Shown: piece by piece, positions 1 through 8,681 of the stretch
Position numbering within the stretch: the first letter of the stretch is position 1
How the letters are laid out: every line of letters begins with the position of its first letter
Source of the DNA: Leptobrachium leishanense
Lineage: Eukaryota; Chordata; Amphibia; Anura; Megophryidae
Reading direction: 5' to 3'
NCBI GenBank assembly: GCA_009667805.1
Contig: CM019064.1
Location: forward strand, 382,988,549-383,052,548
DNA: 64,000 bases
The notes under the pieces: generated by a model
Databases searched by the model: none
Told to the model about the DNA's origin: nothing
Seen by the model: the letters and a program-made list of their open reading frames with translations, nothing else
Translations under genes and position numbers: made by a program

Positions 1-296
1 CACAGCTCTGTGAAAGGATCAGAAATCATAGGTCCAATATCAGAATAGCCTTTAGGGACGGCCGTTCTGACAAGCCGGTTGCCAGACACTTTTTGGAGAA
101 GAGTCACTCGGTGTCCTCTTTAAAATTTGTTGCAATAGATCACGTACCCCTCCTGAGAAGAGGGGGTGATAGGGGGCTAGTTTTGCTTATGAAAGAGGCG
201 AGATGGATCCATGTATTGGATACAGTCGCTCCGCGGGGTCTGAATGAAAGAAATATGTATTCGTTTATGTTTAATTATAGAGATCAATATGAGTAG
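1..296 (+). pseudogene. Penelope-like retroelement, C-terminal (endonuclease) end
   Basis: The frame starting at base 3 is open from the window edge to a TAG at 294-296. It encodes a tail that includes GRSDKPVARHFL, SSLKFVAIDHV and EARWIHVLDTVAPRGLNE. The pattern 'ARHF ... LKF.. I..V ... EARWI..L.T..P.GLNE' is typical of the C-terminal GIY-YIG endonuclease region of Penelope-like elements (PLEs). Only the 3' end lies in the window, so the reverse transcriptase, if present, is upstream. The assignment rests on motif recall. The fragment is probably a retroelement relic and not a host gene. Confidence 0.6.
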
Positions 297-835
297 GGGG
301 GTGGACTGGGAACAACATTATTTCTATATCATCAAATATGACTGCTATAACACAGATGCTCTTTGTTTTTATTCTTCACAGAGATTGTTATTGTTTTTAG
401 ATTACACTGGCAGCCACCAATAGGTGTGCGGGAAGGGGTTGAATGGTGTTTATCCTTCGTTTGAAAGGTGGCATAGAGAGGAAATTGCAGGAGGTTGTGG
501 CGTCCTTGTTACTAGGACAACGAGGGGGACGTCATTACGGTGCGCTAGAATTCCGAAGCGCCCGAGATTTCCGGTGCACATATGATGCGCGCACGCAACG
601 ACTACGAACCGAACGAATGTAACGTACGCCGTGGCGGTGAGCAACCGGTGTTTTTAATTGTAGTGTAATTGCATCCCCTATTTAAACAGTTTAGGTGGGG
701 TATGTGGCGTGTTGTTTTTTTGCCCTGAAGAGGGTCCCAGGGTGGGACCGAAACGTTGACTTTTTTAATGGAACAATAAAGATTTGGAACTAAAGAAATC
801 CCGGAGTGCTGTCAATCCTTTCATCAAATATATAT
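297..835 (+). mobile_element. Penelope-like element 3' untranslated region
   Basis: This noncoding sequence follows the PLE stop codon. It contains a hammerhead-like motif at 725-754 and an AATAAA at about 774-779. PLEs are known to carry hammerhead ribozyme motifs in their terminal repeats, which fits this position. The right boundary is approximate: a different LINE fragment is recognisable from about 842. Confidence 0.45.
725..754 (+). ncRNA. Degenerate hammerhead-ribozyme-like motif
   Basis: The order is CTGAAGA (725-731), a perfect 6-bp stem GGTCCC (733-738) / GGGACC (744-749) closed by a 5-base loop, then GAAAC (750-754). This matches the catalytic arrangement CUGAUGA-stem II-GAAA, except that the fourth core base is A instead of U. 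Activity is therefore doubtful. Its place downstream of a PLE coding end supports common origin with PLE hammerheads. Confidence 0.5.
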
Positions 836-841
836 GTATTA

Positions 842-2123
842 GAAAATGCACGTCATAATAAATAACCCTGACAGCATGGAGGGTAAGAAAGCTGAAAGGT
901 CTGTCCAGAACTCTGGGTCAGGACCATTTGGAGCATGCACAGAAACCAAAGTATACCACTGCTCTGAACACACTCCCTGTACTAATATATATCTGCCCAC
1001 AGAATCTGTATGAGCATTCAAAACTTGTATAGGGCAAGAATTACGAAGCAAGACAGCTACCCCATTCCGCTTAGGGATAGAACAAGAAGTGTAAACCCTG
1101 AAATAGGCTGGGTCCGTAAACTGGAAAACCACTAAGGTGGAGATCCTAGTCTCCTGCAAAAAAGCAATGTCTATCAATTTCCACCTTAAAGGGTTACTCT
1201 AGGCAACATGACCACCTAAGCTTTTTTAGGTGGTCATGATGATGCCCTGAGTATGCCCTTGCCTTTCCCCCCTCCCTCCGCTCAGCCGATCGGCTAAAAC
1301 AGCTGAGAGACGCAGAGGACTTTACTCCGCCCTCCCAGCTGTCAGTCAGCAGAGCGGGATTCATATTTCCCGCTTCTGCCGACTATTGCCGAGTAGGAGA
1401 CGTCATTGCGCTTTCAGCACGATGACGTCTCTAACTCGCCGCAGTAGCTGGCGGCAGCAGCTGAGGATTACTGTTGCGCGCAACACTAATCAAAGAAGAT
1501 GGAGCCGGGAGGAAGCCTGCTGATTGGCTGGTTTACGTGAGAGGCGCGCATGCGCTCTTCTCACGTAAACCATTAGCCAAGTTAAAGATTTACAAGGACG
1601 GGAGCGGAAGAGGAGGGAGGTGAGTATAAAGGGTTTTTAGGGTAAGTATTACAGTAAAAAAAATAAAAAATATTCCCTACCTAGTTATTGAGTGACTAGG
1701 TATATTTTAAGGTAAAAAAAAATGGGGGGGGAACTTTTGCCTAGAGTGTCCCTTTAAATCCCAGAAAAGTAACCGTCTTTTACATGTGGAGTTCAAACCC
1801 TTCACATTAAGGGAAAGGAGTTTAACGTCAGATATCATTGAAATAGGACAGGGTATAGCTATAGAACCCATTCCACCAAGCCCCTGCCCCCACCCCGGGC
1901 CACCACCACCAGGCCGCGGGGTAAGGGACGAAAGGCACGGGGTATAGGTAGGAAAAGAGTGTTAAAGAAAAATATAAAGAAACAGAAAAAGAAAGAAACA
2001 TAAAAAAGAAACCAAAGGAAACATATGCCGGGCCGGGCCAAAGGAAAAGAAGGGATAAGAGAGACATGTCTTCGAACAAAGAGTTAGAAGCGTCAGGTTG
2101 AACAATCACAATAGCACAACAAC
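842..2123 (-). pseudogene. Tx1/L1-like LINE fragment (endonuclease N-terminus), interrupted
   Basis: On the minus strand the sequence encodes LNVKGLNS..KRRLL and then IDIAFLQETR, followed by NGVAVLLRNS and YTLVSVHAPN. These are the opening motifs of an apurinic endonuclease of Tx1/L1-type LINEs. The frame is broken at 1186-1757 by a TTAA-flanked element. Deleting that element and one TTAA copy brings the two halves back into one frame (WDLRWKLIDIAF). The stretch 1850-2123 is probably the element's 5' leader, but this is inferred from position only. The element is dead and truncated. Confidence 0.6.
1190..1753. mobile_element. TTAA-flanked inverted-repeat element (AGGGTTACTCTAGGCA family)
   Basis: TTAA occurs on both sides (1186-1189 and 1754-1757). 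The ends are inverted: AGGGTTACTCTAGGCA on the left, GCCTAGAGTGTCCCT on the right. No transposase frame is visible in its 564 bases, so it is a nonautonomous element. TTAA duplication points to the piggyBac or Kolobok superfamily. It interrupts a LINE reading frame precisely at a TTAA. Confidence 0.75.
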
Positions 2124-2126
2124 ATA

Positions 2127-3047
2127 CAGGGTTATTCAAAGAGAATCAAAAAGTCACTGCACGTTTGGTGACTTTTCGTTCTCTTCAATTCGGTGCGATT
2201 TGGCGATCACATTTCGGCGACCCTGCGGTATAATCAGGCAGCACCACAAGGTCCCCAAAGTGCAAGGAAAACCCGCCGCAAACCCGATGAACAATCACCG
2301 CCAACCCACCGAACTCTCACCGCAAAACCCGCCGAACACTCTCTAAAACCCGCAAAACAGCTGGATTAACCCCGAACACGCCGGAGAAACCCGAGCAGCC
2401 GCCGATCACAGCGCAGAGCAGGCGCCGGATAAAGCCGACACCGCAGACGAATGGAGTTAAAAAAAAAAACGTACGCGTTAATGTTTGAAAAGTGAAACGC
2501 TGTTCGCAAAGAAACTACAGAACGAAAATGTCTGAAATTTACATATAAGATCCAATGAATGATAATAGAAAGGGCTGTTACAGAAAAAAATGATTTTTAA
2601 AAGAAAGGGAAAAAGAAATTCTCAAAAACATCCCGAAAGATGCCTAAAAGATCCTAAAAAATCTATAAATAAAGAGTCTTTTTACTGCAGAATATTATAC
2701 TCAACGGTTTATTAGATATTGAATTAAAACAGGAATATTTTTAACATTGAAACCTATGGGATTCGCCTGAATAAATATGCCGCATGAAACCACCGAACAG
2801 CAGGGCAATTCGGCAACTTTTCACTTCTTGTTTTTTGTTCCCTGAATAGACAAAGCATTGCTTCTCTATGGGTATTCACTGCCCTCGAACAGGCACCGAA
2901 CAGGCACCGTATGTGCAGGCAATTCGCCAAGATTTGGCGAACTGCCTGCTCTCTGGATAGTCGAATGGCCAGGAAAGGTAAGCGTACGCTGAATTTCACT
3001 GTTCGGTTACCTTTCGGCCACAATTCGGATCTCTTTGAATAACCCTG
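2127..3047 (+). mobile_element. Nonautonomous DNA element, CAGGGTTATTCAAAGAG family, copy 1
   Basis: The termini are inverted: CAGGGTTATTCAAAGAGA and its complement TCTTTGAATAACCCTG. They are flanked by ATA on both sides (2124-2126, 3048-3050), a 3-bp target-site duplication. The interior is rich in short inverted motifs (gtgactttt, aattcgg) and has no credible transposase. A 3-bp AT-only duplication suggests PIF/Harbinger, though the terminal bases are not diagnostic. Related copies lie at 7229, 29457 and 33823. Confidence 0.7.
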
Positions 3048-3050
3048 ATA

Positions 3051-3550
3051 GTTTATGAATCAAAGTGCATGAAACATTGAAATGCAGGCCCAGTAGCTGA
3101 TTAGTACGGAAGAGAGAAGGAATTAGAAGCAACGACACTTAAGAATTTTCCCTGATTAAGCGAAAAACAGAAAGTTGGGTGAGTTCCCTGTGTTCCCAGT
3201 TTGTTGGTGGGATTCGGTTTCAAGGCAGATATGTTGAGCAAGAGGTAGAAGGCTGGGAGGAGTTCCCTTTGTTCCCAGTCTGTTGCTGGGAGTGGACTCA
3301 GGGCAGATAACAGTAGGGGGAGGGGTAGTGATAGTAACAAAAGGGAGTGAACGAGGCTGAAGTTTCATTTCTAACATTGTTTCTTTTCCCACCCTACCCA
3401 CCCTGTTTTTTAGGTTACGGCCTGAATACTGAGTCGGAAAGGTCACGTCGTCAGCAGAGAGCAGCTGGACCACAGATGGGGCAAATGAAGTGGTGATTCC
3501 GCCAGTCATTTCAAGACTGCCCGTGGGTTCCCATATGGAGTCATACCATG
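3051..3550. other. Unassigned sequence with local duplication
   Basis: No gene is seen. Two related blocks around 3175-3245 and 3255-3320 share 'gagttccct.tgttcccagt.tgttg.tggga' and look like a diverged tandem duplication. It could be the 5' leader of the LINE fragment interrupted at 2127-3047, but that is not demonstrated. Confidence 0.3.
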
Positions 3551-3568
3551 TTGCAGGAAGCCGGTTAG

Positions 3569-4150
3569 TGGTTTTGCGGCCAAAGCCGGTGGCTTGCTTT
3601 AGATATATTCATGGTTAGTTGAGGTGCAGTCAGATAATTTCACCATGTTACATGAAGCCAGCTGGTGGTTTTGCGGCCAAAGCTGGGGGATTGTATGGAC
3701 AGTTACTTCGGTTGGTGGTTTTGCGGCCAATATGGAGAGGCACGTGGAGAGGCGATAGAGGGGGAGGGCCTGTGGGTTAGGGGGTCTGTACGGTGGTTTT
3801 TCAGCCAAACACAGGTGCCTCCTGGTTTGCAGATCCTCTCGGCCTGCAATTTGCTACAAAGAAAGCAACGTGTGGTCGCGCTAGCTTAGCCATGTGGGGC
3901 CGGCCGCTATTTCTGGACAATGCAGCGGTGAAATATGCGGCACAGGCACGTGGAGAGGCCATAGAGGGGGAGGGTCTGTAGGTTAGGGGGTCTGTGTGGT
4001 GGTTTTGCGGCCAAACTCGGGTGCCTCCTGGTTTGCAGATCCTCTCGGCCTGCTATTTGCTACAAAGAAAGCAGCGCGTCGTCGCGCTAGCTTAGCCACG
4101 TGGGGCCGGCCACTATTTCTGGGCAATGCTTGTGGTGCATTGCGGTTGCC
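3569..4150 (+). repeat. 206-bp tandem duplication with recurrent TGGTTTTGCGGCCAA motif
   Basis: The block beginning AGGCACGTGGAGAGGC at 3738 recurs at 3944, giving a unit of about 206 bases repeated nearly twice (to about 4150). The motif TGGTTTTGCGGCCAA also occurs at about 3569, 3666, 3716 and 3999, with a decayed form near 3790. The block contains GGCCGGCC sites and GC-rich promoter-like sequence. It may be a retroelement regulatory region, but no flanking coding domain supports this. Confidence 0.6.
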
Positions 4151-4644
4151 AGTGTTATCTGGCTGGATTTCTGGTACCAGTGTTATCTGGTGCTACCTAT
4201 TTTTGAGAAAGCGAGGACTGCTAATAATTCTGCCATAAAGGCAATGATTCTGGCCTTAATTAATAAAAGACGTGACCTTTTCAAGCCGCCAATACTTTGT
4301 CGTGTGTTTTATTTATGGGGAGCTGGGGGTGGGGGAGGGGTGGGTGTTTGGTTTGGGAGGGAACTAAGGTAACTTAAGAAAGAGGAAGTTGTAGAAGAGA
4401 AATAAGGGTAAAATTCTTAACAGTCTGCACAGTGGAGTTAAGACCTACACTCTGAAAAGCTGTCACTGTGATCAGGAATAAGGGGGGCTCCTATTACCAC
4501 TACCACTTAAACAAGGCCTTAAGTGGTCGTGCTGGTTAGAGCAACCATTTAACTTTAAATATATCTCACCCTAACTTTATGTGCTATGGTATATCTAATT
4601 AAAACCATTAAATGTTAAACAGGAATAATAACCCCTTCATTCCC

Positions 4645-4684
<40 letters not shown>

Positions 4685-4970
4685 CACTCAGATCTAGTCT
4701 TCATTTATTTTCTATAAACATTTGCAGCCAACATCCCGTTTCCCTGATTTGTGTACATTTTTGGATCTGTATAGTGGTTGCTACATGGTATCTGGCAAAC
4801 TGTCTCCATTCATATGAAGTTGTTATCCTGATGGCAATGCATTGTGTATATTTAGGGCTGTACCCCTTTTAATAGTCAATATCTGCCAGGTGCACTTCTA
4901 GGATAACTTAATTTCAGTTCACTTTACAGCAGTGAACCATAAAAATTTGCCTTTTAATAATTCCTCTAAA
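4151..4970. other. No recognised gene; AT microsatellite at about 4650-4682
   Basis: No coding potential and no recognised repeat family is apparent, except a (TA)n run and scattered simple sequence. Confidence 0.4.
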
Positions 4971-4979
4971 AGCAACATA

Positions 4980-5660
4980 TTAAAGCGAAAGGTAGAGGCA
5001 TGTAAGTGATACCGAGGGTCGATTTTCAACTTCTTTGTACTGTGATCAAAAAAATGGGTCTGGCAGCATCTCTAGACCATCCACCACTTCAGCTTCCAAT
5101 ACAAGCACATGTGATGTATGTCTTATCATACATGGTTATAAAGCTCCTAATGAATCCATGGGAAAAAGCCCTCTCTCCAGCTGTCGCAGGAGACGCTGTT
5201 AATGCACGTATATTCCAGATAAAGAATAAACACCGTGCCATGTATTATTTTAGTGGACACAATAGTTTGGACATTGTAGTTAAGACTATAAAAAAGAGCA
5301 GATTTGCAGCGCTCTGTGATTTATCCGCAGTCGTTTTTCGAGGGTTTTGCCCAATCAAAGAGCAGCATTTCTTTTAGCCAATTTATAAATATAAGTACAC
5401 GTGTGTTTATATATCCGAGTGCTGAAAGATAGCCACAATAAATCCCACAGCCAGCTCTAATCTCCGCCATAAATAACAGTCTGAAATAGCCATTAGGTTG
5501 ACAGAGGTCTTATTCACATGGCAACCAAATGCCAGGGGGAAGAGAGCTCCTAATAGGAAATTCAAGGCTTCGGCCTACTTTGGCATTGTAACCTGCAATG
5601 TTATGGCCGCTTATGGCATGTGGATTGCTTGGATTGTTATTACTATTTTATAAACTATTA
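4980..5660. other. Non-repetitive stretch, possible conserved noncoding DNA
   Basis: This block has balanced composition and matches none of the families seen elsewhere in the window. It carries no terminal inverted repeats or poly(A), and no coding pattern beyond a chance 123-codon frame. It also has several AT-rich, transcription-factor-site-like words (ATTTATAAATA, CCATAAATAA). Such stretches in repeat-rich genomes can be conserved regulatory DNA, but conservation cannot be seen from one sequence. Confidence 0.25.
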
Positions 5661-6394
5661 CAACTGGTGGAAAGCCGTCAGGACTGGATTTACATCTCAG
5701 GAGCCTGGAGACACAGAAATCTGGAGCGCCCCCTTTTTAAAAAAATACTTAGACATTTTTTAAAAATTTAAAAACCAGTTAGTCGCATCAAAAGAAGGGG
5801 CAGAAATAGAATCTCTGGTCTTAAAATGAGGCAAAAATGGAGCATGAAGAATATCTAATATTCTTTACTATTAGCTTTCATACATTTCTGGAACATGTGG
5901 TACAGAAAAATAAGGAAAAGACAAAGAATTGTTTATCTAACAGAGCAGAAATGTTAGGGCTTGGGTTAACCCTAAAAGAAGCACAAATAGTAATCTAACC
6001 CTACACCGAGTATCTAAGTCTAACCCTAACGTCTAACCCTGGCTATGGAAAATTATGCTCCATTTTGGTACGGAGCATCCAAAATTCTGTAAAGAATGGA
6101 GCGAGATACAGGGGTCCAAAGGATCTCCAGTCTCTTTGCGGCAGCTTGTGTTTAGATCAACCAATGCGCTATAACACATTGTGCCATCATCTTCACATTT
6201 GGTCCCGGCGTGGGAAATGAGAAGGTGAGTTAGCAGCATTGTTTGCTTTATAAGTAAAAGCACATAATTCCACTGTCTTAGAAAAGAGGAAAAAAACGAA
6301 ATCTTGCATATTAGACTAGGCCAGACACTGACCTTTCCAATGATGCCTCAGTTGACCTAGGGCGGTGTAAAATTCATAGATGTGGGGTTTCTAA
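5661..6394. other. Unassigned repeat-like sequence with degenerate TAACCC words
   Basis: At 5965-6045 there are scattered TAACCCTA words resembling degraded telomere-type repeats. The segment 6045-6260 shares 'gtgccatca...cacat...gtgggaaatgagaaggtgagtta' with sequences near 6690-6750, 23080-23360 and 35030-35420. This indicates an old interspersed repeat without recognisable coding content. Confidence 0.4.
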
Positions 6395-6627
6395 GGCTGG
6401 GTTCACACCACGGCGTAGCGCAGCTATGATATGGCCGCGAACGCGCGGTTATATGCCGAAAAGAAGCTCCCGGACTTCTTTTTGCGTCGGCCGTTTTAAA
6501 GCGCGTTCCTGCGCGCTTTAAAACGCTTAGGTGTGACATGCCCACATAGGCAATCATGGGATTTCATGTTTAAGCGTTTTACAGCGCGCAGGAGCGCGCT
6601 GTAAAACGCTTAGGTGTGAACCCAGCC
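6395..6627. mobile_element. Short TIR element, GGCTGGGTTCACACC family
   Basis: The left end GGCTGGGTTCACACC and right end GGTGTGAACCCAGCC are perfect inverted copies. TAA borders the left end and TAAG the right. The 233-base element has a GC- and CG-rich palindromic interior (gcgcgctttaaaacgctt). A decayed right end of the same family is at about 31528-31603. Confidence 0.7.
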
Positions 6628-6789
6628 TAAGGTCTCCGCCACTGCAGTGCGACTGTTTAGTTTTTTTGATGAAACAATGTGTAATAATGCATTTTGCCAT
6701 TATCGCCACACTTGCTGGTGGTGTGGGAAATGATAAGGTGAGTTAATGCAGCATCACTTTTCACAAAAATGTATAACAGTGCTGCTTTA

Positions 6790-7214
6790 GGCTAGGGTCA
6801 GACGAACGCATTTTCGCGTTGTCTGTGAAAAAGTGCGTTCGAACGAATGGACGCATTTTTTCACGGAGTACGCGATAGCGGTCATACGATGCGCATTTGC
6901 ATCCGTGATTTTGTACGGATCATCAATAAAACACTTTGTGCATCTGGACGTTATGTTGGCCGGACATTAGCAGCGTCTGACATCTCCAATTCACGCACAC
7001 ACGCCGCTAGCGGACGCAGCGCACTCTGTACGACCGTACTAGAGGTTTTACGTTCTCGACAAAATGCGTTCGTTTTCCACTTGCGTTGCGCAGCCGGACT
7101 TTTGTGCGACCGTACTTCGTATATTGGCCGTCATTGCCTGGCACTTGCTGCTACTACGGCCGTGATTAAGTGCGCCTGCACGCGCGTTCGCACTGCGCTC
7201 GTCTGACCCTAGCC
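6790..7214. mobile_element. MITE, GGCTAGGGTCAGACGA family, copy 1
   Basis: The ends GGCTAGGGTCAGACGA and TCGTCTGACCCTAGCC are perfect inverted repeats with TTA on each side. The 425-base interior is CG-rich (ttcgaacgaatggacg, gcggccgt) and has no functional frame. Other copies in the window: 10794, 12526, 45674, 53229, 58205 and a truncated one at 59547. Confidence 0.75.
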
Positions 7215-7228
7215 TTAGAAAAAAATAG

Positions 7229-8085
7229 CAGGGTTATTCAAAGAGATCCAAATTGTGGCCGAAAGGTAACTGAACACTGAAATTCAGTGTACGGTTACCT
7301 TTCCTGGCCATTCGGCTATTCAGAGAGCAGGCAGTTTGCCAAATCTTGGTGAATTGCCAGCACATACGGTACCTGTTTGAGGGCAGTGAGATCCCCATAG
7401 AGAAGCAATGCTTCGTCTATTCAGAGAACAAAAACCAACAGTGAAAAGTTGCCGAATTGCCCTGCTGTTCAGTGATTTCATTCGACAGGTTTATTCAGGC
7501 GAATCCCATAGGCTTCAATGTTAAAAATATTCCCATTTTAATTCAATATCTAATAAACCGTTTATTATTTTATTCTGCAGTAAAAAGTCTCTATGTATAG
7601 ATTTTTTAGAATCTTTTAGGCATTTCTCAGATTTTTTTCTGATTTTTTTTAAATCGTTTTTTCTTTTTTCTATAACAGCCCTTTTTATTATCATTCATTG
7701 GATCTTATATGTAAATTTCAGACATTTTCGTTCTGTAGTTTCTTTGCAAACAGCGTTTCACTTTTCAAACATTCAAGCGTACTGTTTTTTTTTTAACTCC
7801 ATTTGTCTGCATTGTCGGGTTTTTCCGGCTGCTGCTCGGGTTTCTCCGGCATGTTCGGCGGGGTTAATCCAGATGTTTTTGCTGGTTTCGGTGAGCATTC
7901 GCCGGGTTTTGTGGTGAGTGTTCGTCAGGTTTGCGGCGGCTTTTCCCTGCACTACGACGGCCCTGTGGTGCTTGCTGAATACACCACAGGGTCGCCGAAA
8001 TGGGGTCGCCAAATCGCACCGAATTGAAGAGAAAGAAAAGTCACCGAACGTGCGGTGACTTTTCGATCCGCTTTGAATAACCCTG
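7229..8085 (-). mobile_element. Nonautonomous DNA element, CAGGGTTATTCAAAGAG family, copy 2
   Basis: It has the same termini and interior order as the copy at 2127-3047 but in the opposite orientation. The flanks are TAG and TAA, so the 3-bp duplication is imperfect. It includes a segment read as a 'GFSG' frame in both directions, which is a palindromic artefact and not a gene. Confidence 0.7.
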
Positions 8086-8118
8086 TAAATGTTTGTATTT
8101 TATTCAGTTGTTATTTTT

Positions 8119-8267
8119 CACTAAAGGGTGAAGTCCGTAGAATTGGCAGAAGAAGTGAAAAATCTAAGTCAAAACAGCCAAACCAGAAAAATTCTCCCAT
8201 TTATCTCACTTTCCAAATCGGCTATTTGGTCTAGATTGTGCTCTTCTCCAGGTTTCACCCTTTAGTG
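8119..8267. mobile_element. Foldback MITE (CACTAAAGGGTGAA ends)
   Basis: The termini CACTAAAGGGTGAA and TTCACCCTTTAGTG are perfectly inverted. The interior (about 150 bases) shares the words 'aaaccagaaaaattctcccatttatctcactttccaaatcggctat' in broken form with the foldback elements at 21107, 23416 and 33524. It would fold into a long hairpin. Confidence 0.65.
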
Positions 8268-8681
8268 GATAGACCTGTTTGTCCTTTTTGGTATCTTTGG
8301 AAAGGCCATCTTGCATGTAGGGTTCCAGAGATACAGGGGTCCAAATGATTTAAAATTTTAATATTTTTTTTTACAGAGCAAGGTAATTGTTGTAGGTGAT
8401 TGTAGGCACATATTTGCTTATTTTGCCTAATTATAAATCCAGCCCTGAAAACCACTAATTTAGCTTGCACCTACATCAACTCAAATATATTCAGGGCCTT
8501 CAGACAAATACTTTTTAGTACATCATTGGCTAAAGTGACCACATTGCTAATTGTTAGGCGACAATTATAGAATAATAAAAGTTTCTGGACTTTTCGAATA
8601 ACATAAAAAGCTATGAAAAGGTTTTCATATCTTTTCAAATCCAGTAACAGCACAATCATCTTTTTCTTGAAAACATAGAGC

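Noticed and set aside
5006..5377. 123-codon open frame
   Set aside because: No recognisable domain, no splice partners, and composition no different from flanks; more likely noncoding.
5965..6045. Interstitial telomere array
   Set aside because: Only a few degenerate TAACCCTA words without tandem register.
7773..8027. Frames on both strands with FSG/GFSG repeats
   Set aside because: Lie within the palindromic interior of a nonautonomous DNA element present in four copies.
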